Source: Kribbella sp. VKM Ac-2569
GTDB taxonomy: Bacteria > Actinomycetota > Actinomycetes > Propionibacteriales > Kribbellaceae
Length of the DNA stretch: 64,000 nucleotides
NCBI RefSeq assembly: GCF_004216905.1
Contig: NZ_SGXJ01000004.1
Location: 806,001-870,000, forward strand
Direction of reading: 5' to 3'
Made by a program: the position numbers and the translations under genes. The notes under the pieces were generated by a model, which had not been told where the DNA came from, did no database searches, and saw only the letters and a list, made by a program, of their open reading frames with translations. Positions 9,901 through 16,086 of this stretch are shown here, in pieces. Position 1 is the stretch's first letter. Each line of letters opens with the position of its first letter.

Positions 9901-10571
9901 ACGGGACTAGTGAAGTTGTAACTACCCGGGCTGAACGTGTTGCGGAGTACGCCGTACCCCGCGGTGCTCATGTAGTACGGCGAGGCGTTCGGGTTGCCGC
10001 CGTCCTCCCAGTTGAAGTCCCGCGAGATCTTGATCGTCTGGTCGCGGTGCGAGAAGCGGCCGTTCTGCATGCCGCCGCCGAAGAACTGCTCGTTCGCCCC
10101 GCGGCCGAGGGTCTGCGTGGTGGACGAGTCGGTCCAGGACAGCGGCGCTGCCTCGGACCAGACCAGCTGGCCGTTGGAGCGGTACACAGAGAACTTCAGC
10201 GGCTGCTTCTGCGCGCGGACCTCGATCTTTCCGGTGCTCAGCGAGTAGTACGTGCCGCGGTCCCGCCAGGTCGTCGGCGGCGTCCCGTAGTCGGTCTTGG
10301 TGACGATGTTCGAGCCTTCGCCGGTGTTGGCGGGATCGGTGAAGTTCCCGTCCGGCGCCATCCAGAGCCGGAACACGTCGTCCTTGAGGAACACGACCCG
10401 GACCTTCGCGGCCCCGGCGCTGAGGGTGTACGTCGCCTGGTCGGCGGAGAACCCGCTGACGTCACCGAGCGTGGTGCCGGCGGCCTGCGCGGAACCGGCC
10501 GTGTACACCAGCGCACCGGCTAGCAACGCTAGCGCGACTACTGAACGTTTCATGCGGACAAAGATGCTCAC
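6918..10571 (-). CDS. Secreted glycoside hydrolase family 31 with NEW3 and NPCBM modules
   Basis: The 1217-residue protein begins with a Sec signal peptide (cleavage near SAQA-A, residue 30). Residues ~35-250 form the GH31 N-terminal beta-sandwich and ~255-600 the barrel. Likely catalytic residues are Asp388 in KLDVAWVG (nucleophile) and Asp439 in WTGDHSG (acid/base). Residues ~770-880 match the NPCBM-associated NEW3 domain, ~880-1065 look like a jelly-roll with a CC pair (PNWCCQD), and ~1070-1217 match NPCBM, a sugar-binding module. GH31 enzymes cleave alpha-glycosides; the exact sugar is unknown, although the WTGDH-type active site recalls the alpha-N-acetylgalactosaminidase branch. GTG 10571 has GAGG 6 nt upstream; ATG 10553 is an alternative start. 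Confidence 0.88.
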   Translation of the reverse strand: MSIFVRMKRSVVALALLAGALVYTAGSAQAAGTTLGDVSGFSADQATYTLSAGAAKVRVVFLKDDVFRLWMAPDGNFTDPANTGEGSNIVTKTDYGTPPTTWRDRGTYYSLSTGKIEVRAQKQPLKFSVYRSNGQLVWSEAAPLSWTDSSTTQTLGRGANEQFFGGGMQNGRFSHRDQTIKISRDFNWEDGGNPNASPYYMSTAGYGVLRNTFSPGSYNFTSPVVTTHDEKRFDAYYFVGDLKTSLDRYTELTGRPFMPPIYGLEYGDSDCYNRGHYGTDPDPSNDWKVNPDKVTTLDAVKVAQRFKDEDMPGGWMLVNDDYGCGYSANTESEQVDGTWWGKRDIPALKQAGDDLRARNIQMGLWTQSNLDRQPAEVGEAGVRVRKLDVAWVGPGYRYALTACDTAHDGIEQYSNARGFAWMVEGWAGAQRCAVQWTGDHSGSLDAIKWQIPAITGSGNSGIAYSAGDVDGIFGGSATSYVRDMQWKVFNPAFMTMSGWSTPAYKQPWAYGDPYTSINRKYLKLRERLLPYFYTYAAEAHRTGAPLNRSLVLEYPTDPKTWDDTTKYEFLAGKEFLVAPMYGADEVKNGIYLPAGRWIDYWTGRVYQGPTTVNGYHAALDTLPLFVKAGAVVPMWKPGINTAAEQGFGDRVSVDIYPSGKSSFSMYEDDRVTRSGKSATQTFAVDAPTQARGDVTVKIGASTGSYDGKPATRPYELTVHTGAAPRNVTIDGRPAAFTYANGIVRVQTASIPTSRSALVVLSGTSAVGGPDVTNTFGTPELTTPSLWNAPGQATEVTASFRNGTATTAHDVQLDVQVPNGWSISGANTFASVDPGRTVTTKLQVTPGADVKPASFTLTLKASYVAQGNSYTNTSTGTAQLPYASVSQAANVVGVSDATTYKQGNFDGSGNSFNGEALAAAGYTPGATVNVQGADFTWPTGVPGTPNLVKNQSAPILVSGTGSHLALLGAGASLNARGTVTVIYTDGSTSESAFQLPNWCCQDPTTGGAKLAVSVKGRYTAAGLSNTTTDYRVFYTAVPLDPGKTVKAIKLPGGGLGFFAATIADKPLPPAPTGESWVSDLEFLDSTNGWGPVERDHSNGEDAAGDGGPITLDGVQYAKGLGAHAPSSVSVRLGGNCTSFTSKLGIDDEMEDRGKVTFKVLTDGTARYTSDQLTGTSPTATTTVDVTGAQTLTLQVTDGGDGNTSDHGDWAEAKLTCNP

Positions 10572-10677
10572 GACTGCCTCACTTCACGCATCAATGAACA
10601 AGATGCGCACATTGAAACGCACCGGCCGCGGATTGTCATCAGGTCAGCTTCATCAAGTTGAGACGGTGTCGCTATCA

Positions 10678-10692
10678 CGGAGTGAAACTCCG
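10678..10692. promoter_or_regulatory. 15-bp palindrome just before the hydrolase-like gene
   Basis: CGGAGT-GAA-ACTCCG is a perfect 6-bp dyad ending 2 bp before ATG 10695, in the 123-bp divergent region shared with the GH31 gene. Its position suits an operator that blocks transcription or initiation, but it could also be a chance dyad. Confidence 0.3.
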
Positions 10693-10694
10693 CG

Positions 10695-12062
10695 ATGACG
10701 ATGAGTCGCATGGCGAACTCACGTCCCACCAGCCTCAGTAGTCACAGACTCACCAGGCGCCACCTGCTGGCGGCGGGCCTGACAGCGGGTCTGGCGGCGG
10801 GCGCGACGTCCGCCACGCCGGGCCTGGCGCAGGCCTCGCCGTTCGACCCGGAGCGGGCCGGGCGGATCCGGCCGAACGGCGATCCGGACTTCCATCCGGT
10901 GAAGTTCAAGCTGCCGGTGCCGAGCGGGCGGAAGGCGCTCGGGACGACCGCGATCCACCTGATCGACCGGTCCCGGCCGGATCCGAGCATGCCGAGCGGG
11001 CAGCGGGAACTGATGATCAGCCTCTGGTACCCGGCGGGCATGTTCGGACCGGCACCGTTCGCGAAGTACATGCCGCCAAGGACCGCGGTCGAGGTCGACG
11101 ACACCTGGACGGGTGAGTACGGCCTCGCCTTGCCGAGCGGTTCGTTCGACTTCGCGAACACCGAGACGCATTCGCGTGTCGACGTACCGATGCAGCGGTT
11201 GCGGCATCCCGTCGTACTGTTCTCGCCCGGCTACCAGTACAGCCGGTTCGTGAACACCGCGCAGGTGGAGGACCTGGCGGGCCGCGGGTACGTCGTGGTG
11301 ACGATGGACCACTCGCACGAGACGCCGGTGGAGTTCCCGGGCGGGCGGTTCCTGCCGGGCACGTCGACGGAAGAACCGGCCGGTCCGGAGGAGATCCGGA
11401 AGGCGGTCGAGACCCGGACCGCGGACGCGCGGTTCGTGCTGGATCAGCTGGAGCGGCTCGCCCGCGGCGAGAATGTCGATGCCGAGGGCAAGGATCTCCC
11501 GGGCGGGCTGGCGGAGGGGCTGGAGCTGCGCAAGGTCGGCATGTTCGGGTTCGCGCTCGGTGGGTACACGGCCGCTAACACGATGCTCGAGGACGAGCGG
11601 GTGCTGGCCGGGCTCGACCTGGACGGCACGTTGCAGGACGACCGGCTCAAGGGGCCGCTCGGTGAGGTCGCGGAGCGGGGGCTGGACAGGCCGTTCCTGC
11701 TGTTCGGCTCGGCCGGGACGCAGCGGACCGATCCGGGCAAGGAGTACTACGACAAGTCGTGGGCGAGTTTCTGGGAGGCACAGCGCGGCGGGAAGCTGAA
11801 TCTGACGCTGGCGAGCACGAAGCAGCGGACCTTCACCGACTACCAGTTCATCTTTTCCCAGCTGTTCCACGAGATCTACGGCGAGGACCCGATCATCACG
11901 TCGGTGATGAAGGCTCTGGTGGGCAGTGCGAAGCCGGCGCGGAGCGTGCTCGCCCAGCGCGAGTACGTCGCTGCCTTCTTCGACCAGACGCTGCGCCGCC
12001 GCCCGTCTCTCCTGCTGCGCGGAGACTCCTCCAGATTCCCCGAGGTCCGGTTCGCACGCTGA
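10695..12062 (+). CDS. Tat-exported alpha/beta-hydrolase-fold protein (PAF-acetylhydrolase-like), probably catalytically dead
   Basis: The 455-residue protein opens with a twin-arginine signal (LTRRHLLAAGL at residues 19-29, hydrophobic run, then LAQASP). The body resembles the platelet-activating-factor acetylhydrolase family of lipases: HPVVLFSPGYQYSR, then GYVVVTMDHSHETPVEFPGG. The nucleophile elbow reads GFALGG (residues 285-290), so Ala287 occupies the place of the catalytic Ser in GxSxG. The usual catalytic His before an FTD motif is also not seen (STKQRTFTDYQ, residues 374-384). The acidic residue region (GLDLDG) remains. The fold is clear, but the protein probably does not hydrolyse esters by the family mechanism. 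It diverges from the secreted GH31 gene. Confidence 0.78.
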   Translation: MTMSRMANSRPTSLSSHRLTRRHLLAAGLTAGLAAGATSATPGLAQASPFDPERAGRIRPNGDPDFHPVKFKLPVPSGRKALGTTAIHLIDRSRPDPSMPSGQRELMISLWYPAGMFGPAPFAKYMPPRTAVEVDDTWTGEYGLALPSGSFDFANTETHSRVDVPMQRLRHPVVLFSPGYQYSRFVNTAQVEDLAGRGYVVVTMDHSHETPVEFPGGRFLPGTSTEEPAGPEEIRKAVETRTADARFVLDQLERLARGENVDAEGKDLPGGLAEGLELRKVGMFGFALGGYTAANTMLEDERVLAGLDLDGTLQDDRLKGPLGEVAERGLDRPFLLFGSAGTQRTDPGKEYYDKSWASFWEAQRGGKLNLTLASTKQRTFTDYQFIFSQLFHEIYGEDPIITSVMKALVGSAKPARSVLAQREYVAAFFDQTLRRRPSLLLRGDSSRFPEVRFAR

Positions 12063-12190
12063 GACGGCGTACTCTCGTTAGACGGCCCGGGGCAGTCTGT
12101 GGCAGTGTCGCGACTCGCGGTAACGGTGGGTTGTTCGCCACTTTCTGGAACCCTGAGGGGCATAAAGGGGGCCGCAGCGGTTACCGTGCG

Positions 12191-12221
12191 TTGAGAAATG
12201 CGTTGCCGTCGGCCGTACTCT
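12191..12221 (+). promoter_or_regulatory. Tentative topA promoter
   Basis: TTGAGA (12191-12196) and TACTCT (12216-12221) are separated by 19 bp, in the 242-bp gap between the hydrolase-like gene and topA. The spacing is longer than ideal. If used, the transcript would have a leader of about 77 nt. Nothing else recognisable lies in the gap. Confidence 0.25.
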
Positions 12222-12304
12222 GTCCTCGGGTGGGGTCGGTCTGTGCCCGGGGGAACAGACGACGGAGTAGGGGCGTTGTCGGCAGGTCGAGAGTAGGGAG
12301 CGCA

Positions 12305-15049
12305 GTGGCAGGGGCAGCAGGGACGAAGACAGCCGTAGGGACCCGTCTCGTGATCGTCGAGTCGCCGAAGAAGGCGCGGATGATCGCCGGTTTCTTGGGG
12401 TCCGGGTACGTGGTGGAGTCCAGCTTCGGCCACATCCGCGACCTGCCGAGCGGGGCGGACGAGATCCCCGCCAAGTACAAAGGCCTCCCGTGGGCCCGGC
12501 TCGGCGTCAACGTCGACGAGCACTTCGACCCGCTGTACGTCGTGCCCGCCGACAAGAAGGCTCAGATCCGCAAGCTCAAGGACCTGCTCAAGGGCGCCGA
12601 CGAGCTCTTCCTGGCGACAGATGAGGACCGCGAGGGCGAGGCGATCGCCTGGCACCTGCTGGAGGAGCTGAAGCCGACCGTCCCGGTCAAGCGGATGGTC
12701 TTCCACGAGATCACCCCGAAGGCGATCCAGGACGCGGTCGGCAACGCCCGCGACATCGACGAGGACCTGGTCGACGCGCAGGAGGCGCGCCGGATCCTCG
12801 ACCGGCTGTACGGCTACGAGGTCTCGCCGGTGCTGTGGAAGAAGGTCATGCCGAAGCTGTCGGCGGGCCGGGTGCAGTCGGTCGCGATCCGGATGGTGGT
12901 GGACCGCGAGCGCGAGCGGATCGCCTTCCGCAGCGCGTCGTACTGGGACCTCGACGCGACCCTGGACGCCGGTGAGAGCCGGACGCCGCGGCAGTTCGGT
13001 TCCCGCCTGGTCTCGGTGGACAGCAAGCGGGTGGCGCAGGGCCGCGACTTCAACTCGACCGGTGAGCTCAAGGGCGCGAACACGGTCCACCTGAACGAGC
13101 AGACCGCGTCCGCGCTGGCCGCCGCGCTGCGCGACTCGCAGTTCACCGTCCGGTCGATCGAGTCCAAGCCGTACACCCGCAAGCCGTACGCGCCGTTCCG
13201 AACCACCACGCTGCAGCAGGAGGCCGGCCGCAAGCTCGGCATGTCCGCGTCGCAGACCATGCAGGTCGCCCAGCGGCTGTACGAGAACGGCAACATCACC
13301 TATATGCGTACCGACAGTGTCACGCTGTCGGACACCGCGATCACCGCGGCCCGGGCCCAGGTCCGGGAGCTGTACGGCGCGTCGTACCTGCCGGACAAGC
13401 CGCGTGTCTACACCTCCAAGGTGAAGAACGCCCAGGAGGCGCACGAGGCGATCCGGCCGGCCGGTGAGGTCTTCCAGACCCCGGCGCAGACCGGTCTGAG
13501 CGGTGCCGAGTTCCGGTTGTACGAGCTGATCTGGATGCGGACGATCGCGTCCCAGATGAAGGACGCCGCCGGGAACAGCGTGTCGATCAAGATCGACGCG
13601 ACCGCTTCCACCGGCGAGAAGTGCGACTTCACGTCGTCCGGCCGGGTGATCACGTTCCACGGGTTCCTCAAGGCGTACGTCGAGGGCGCGGACGACCCGT
13701 CCGCGGGCACCGACGACCAGGAGACCCGGCTGCCGAACGTCGAGGAGGGCGACGTCCTGCCCGCGATCGAGGTGCTCGCCTCGGGGCACGAGACGAAGCC
13801 GCCGGCGCGGTTCACGGAAGCGACGCTGATCCGGGAGATGGAAGAGCGGGAGATCGGGCGGCCGTCGACGTACGCCACGATCCTCGGCACGAACGTCGCC
13901 CGTGGGTACATCTACAAGAAGGGTCAGGCGCTGGTGCCGGCCTGGCTGGCGTTCGCGGTGGTGCGGCTGCTGGAGGAGCACTTCACCCGGCTGGTCGACT
14001 ACACGTTCACCGCATCGATGGAGGATGTGCTCGACGAGGTCGCGTCCGGTGACCTGCAGCGTGAAGGCGTGCTGTCCCGGTTCTACTTCGGCGACGACAA
14101 CCTCGAGGGCCTGAAGTCGATGGTGACCGACCTGGGCGACATCGACGCCCGGGAGATGTCGACCTTCCCGGTCGGCGGCGACGACAGCGGCATCGTGCTC
14201 CGCGTCGGGCGGTACGGGCCGTACGTCGAGGACAAGGACGAGCGGCGCGCGAACGTGCCCGAGGACCTGCCGCCGGACGAGCTGACCGTCGACAAGGCGC
14301 AGGAGCTGCTGGAGCAGCCGTCGGGTGTCGAGCACGAGCTGGGTACGGCGCCGGACACCGGTCTGCGCGTGGTGGCGAAGGCGGGCCGGTTCGGGCCGTA
14401 CGTGACCGAGGTACTGCCGGAGGACGCGCCGAAGAGCGCGAAGCCGCGGACCGGGTCGCTGCTGAAGTCGATGACGCTGGAGTCGGTCGGGCTCGACGAC
14501 GCGATGAAGCTGCTGTCGCTGCCGCGCGTGGTCGGGAAGGACCCGGAGTCCGGTGACGAGATCACCGCGCAGAACGGGCGCTACGGGCCGTACCTGAAGA
14601 AGGGCACGGACTCGCGGTCGCTGTCGTCCGAGGAGCAGATGTTCGACATCACGCTCGAGGAGGCGCTGGCGATCTACTCCGAGCCGAAGCAGCGGGGCCG
14701 GCGGGCCGCCGCGCCGCCGCTGAAGGAGCTGGGTGAGGACCCGGAGTCCAAGAAGCCGGTGGTGGTGAAGGAGGGCCGCTTCGGTCCCTACGTCACCGAC
14801 GGGGAGACGAACGCGACGCTTCGCAAGGACGACTCGGTGGAGACCATCTCGCTGCTGCGTGCGGCCGAGTTGCTGGCGGAGAAGCGCGCCCGCGGTCCGG
14901 TGAAGCGTCCGGCGAAGAAGACGGCCGCCAAGAAGACCGCCGCGAAGAAGACGACTGCTGCGAAGAAGACGACCACCAAGAAGACAGCGGCCAAGAAGAC
15001 CGCCGCCAAGAAGTCGACCACCAAGAAGGCGCCGGCGAAGAAGAGCTGA
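12305..15049 (+). CDS. topA: DNA topoisomerase I (type IA)
   Basis: This 914-residue enzyme relaxes negative supercoils through a 5'-phosphotyrosine intermediate. The Toprim domain starts at LVIVESPKKARMIAGFL (residue ~15) and carries the acidic motif TDEDREGEAIAWHL. The active-site Tyr is Tyr333 in NITYMRTDS. After the core, at least four C-terminal repeats with GRYGPY or GRFGPY signatures bind DNA. The last ~50 residues are a tail of repeated KKTAAKK-type units, a common actinobacterial feature that aids processivity and DNA binding. GTG 12305 is chosen for its agreement with the family N-terminus and AGGGAG upstream; the frame itself stays open ~180 codons earlier, over the previous gene. 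Confidence 0.97.
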   Translation: MAGAAGTKTAVGTRLVIVESPKKARMIAGFLGSGYVVESSFGHIRDLPSGADEIPAKYKGLPWARLGVNVDEHFDPLYVVPADKKAQIRKLKDLLKGADELFLATDEDREGEAIAWHLLEELKPTVPVKRMVFHEITPKAIQDAVGNARDIDEDLVDAQEARRILDRLYGYEVSPVLWKKVMPKLSAGRVQSVAIRMVVDRERERIAFRSASYWDLDATLDAGESRTPRQFGSRLVSVDSKRVAQGRDFNSTGELKGANTVHLNEQTASALAAALRDSQFTVRSIESKPYTRKPYAPFRTTTLQQEAGRKLGMSASQTMQVAQRLYENGNITYMRTDSVTLSDTAITAARAQVRELYGASYLPDKPRVYTSKVKNAQEAHEAIRPAGEVFQTPAQTGLSGAEFRLYELIWMRTIASQMKDAAGNSVSIKIDATASTGEKCDFTSSGRVITFHGFLKAYVEGADDPSAGTDDQETRLPNVEEGDVLPAIEVLASGHETKPPARFTEATLIREMEEREIGRPSTYATILGTNVARGYIYKKGQALVPAWLAFAVVRLLEEHFTRLVDYTFTASMEDVLDEVASGDLQREGVLSRFYFGDDNLEGLKSMVTDLGDIDAREMSTFPVGGDDSGIVLRVGRYGPYVEDKDERRANVPEDLPPDELTVDKAQELLEQPSGVEHELGTAPDTGLRVVAKAGRFGPYVTEVLPEDAPKSAKPRTGSLLKSMTLESVGLDDAMKLLSLPRVVGKDPESGDEITAQNGRYGPYLKKGTDSRSLSSEEQMFDITLEEALAIYSEPKQRGRRAAAPPLKELGEDPESKKPVVVKEGRFGPYVTDGETNATLRKDDSVETISLLRAAELLAEKRARGPVKRPAKKTAAKKTAAKKTTAAKKTTTKKTAAKKTAAKKSTTKKAPAKKS

Positions 15050-15055
15050 CCGGCC

Positions 15056-15469
15056 TCAGCCGCCGACGCTGCCGAAGCCGCGGATGAGGAAGTAGAGCAC
15101 GAACGCGAAGAACGCGGCGAAGAGGATCGCGGCCGGCACCGCCACCCACAGTGGCGGCCGCCGGGCGCGGATCGAGGCGCCGGTGGTCTGACTGACCACC
15201 TGCTTCGCGACGACGCGGCCGTTGCGCCACTTCCCGGCGACGGTCACCTGCTCGCCGTCGGCGACCTGACCCTCGAGCGACAGCCCGCGCAGCTCGACCA
15301 GCACGGGCTGCAGCTGCTTGCCGACGGCGTCGTGCTGCTCGAGCTGGAAGGTCAGCACTTGGACGGAGCCGTTCTCACCCCGCAGTTCGGAGCGGAACTG
15401 CACGTTCCGCACTACACCGCTCAGCTCGCCGGCGCCGCGGCGTACGACGGCGTTCGACTGATCACTCAT
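15056..15469 (-). CDS. Small OB-like domain protein with one C-terminal membrane helix
   Basis: The 137-residue protein has a soluble N-terminal part rich in beta-strand (ELSGVVRNVQFRSEL, VQVLTFQLEQH, VTVAGKWRNGRVVAKQV), in a pattern suggesting a small OB-type barrel. A single hydrophobic helix (LWVAVPAAILFAAFFAFVLYFLI) follows near the C-terminus, preceded by RARRPP, so the soluble part probably faces the cytoplasm. I do not recognise a named family. It ends 6 bp from the convergent topA gene and diverges from the Fur-family gene. Function unknown. Confidence 0.65.
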   Translation of the reverse strand: MSDQSNAVVRRGAGELSGVVRNVQFRSELRGENGSVQVLTFQLEQHDAVGKQLQPVLVELRGLSLEGQVADGEQVTVAGKWRNGRVVAKQVVSQTTGASIRARRPPLWVAVPAAILFAAFFAFVLYFLIRGFGSVGG

Positions 15470-15573
15470 CGCAGTTCCCCAAGGTGTGAGACGTCGTACG
15501 CGGAAAGTACATTGGTTTGGTTGCTCACCGGGTGACGGCTCGGTAGCTGAAGCCCGATTGCAAAGGAGCGCCT

Positions 15574-16002
15574 GTGACGAGTGCTGTCGAAGTCAGCGCG
15601 CAGCGGTTGCGGGAGCGGGGTGAGCGGGTCACGCCGGCGCGGCTTGCGGTGGTCGAGGTGCTGGCGGGGACCGAGGAGCACCTGAGCGCCGAGCAGATCG
15701 GTGAACGCGCCGAGCAGCTCCGCCCGGGCATCCACCGTGCCACCGTCTACCGGGCGCTCGACGCGCTGGGTGAGTTCGGTCTCGTCACGCATGTGCATCT
15801 GGGCCGGGCGGGTACGACGTACCACCTGGCCGGGGATCTCGCGCCGCGGCACCTGCACCTGCGCTGCTCCGGGTGCGGCACCGTGTACGACGCGCCTGGC
15901 GACGTCCTGGAGTCCGCCCGCAAGAAGCTCGCCCGCGAACTCGGCTTCCATCTCGCCCCCGAGCAGGTGGCCCTGGTCGGGGTCTGCAAGAACTGCCAGT
16001 AG
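15574..16002 (+). CDS. Fur-family metal-responsive repressor
   Basis: The 142-residue regulator has an N-terminal winged helix (RLRERGERVTPARLAVVEVL, then RATVYRALDALGEFGLV as recognition region) and a C-terminal dimerisation part with HLHLRC plus two CxxC motifs (CSGCG near residue 92, CKNCQ at the very end) that would hold structural Zn2+. Fur, Zur, Mur and PerR cannot be separated reliably here. GTG 15574 has AAAGGAG 7 nt upstream. No neighbouring metal transporter is present, so its regulon lies elsewhere. Confidence 0.9.
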   Translation: MTSAVEVSAQRLRERGERVTPARLAVVEVLAGTEEHLSAEQIGERAEQLRPGIHRATVYRALDALGEFGLVTHVHLGRAGTTYHLAGDLAPRHLHLRCSGCGTVYDAPGDVLESARKKLARELGFHLAPEQVALVGVCKNCQ

Positions 16003-16072
16003 CCGCTTGGCCCACTGCGGTCACACCTGTCCATATCTGTTCATCGGTGTGGATTCATGAACAGAGTTGGCT

Positions 16073-16086
16073 TAGGGTCAGGGTCT
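16073..16086 (+). promoter_or_regulatory. -10 element for leaderless transcription of the beta-galactosidase gene
   Basis: TAGGGT (16073-16078) lies 8 nt before GTG 16087. The upstream in-frame ATG at 16057 precedes this element, so it would not be in the transcript; this favours the GTG start. Confidence 0.4.

Noticed and set aside
11876..14335. Long minus-strand frame inside topA
   Set aside because: Same cause; low-complexity composition, no ribosome-binding site and a strong topA on the other strand.
14905..15046. Lys/Ala-rich repeats at the topA 3' end, considered a histone-like fusion or expanded repeat
   Set aside because: Such tails are ordinary in actinobacterial topoisomerase I and add DNA binding; not a new fusion.
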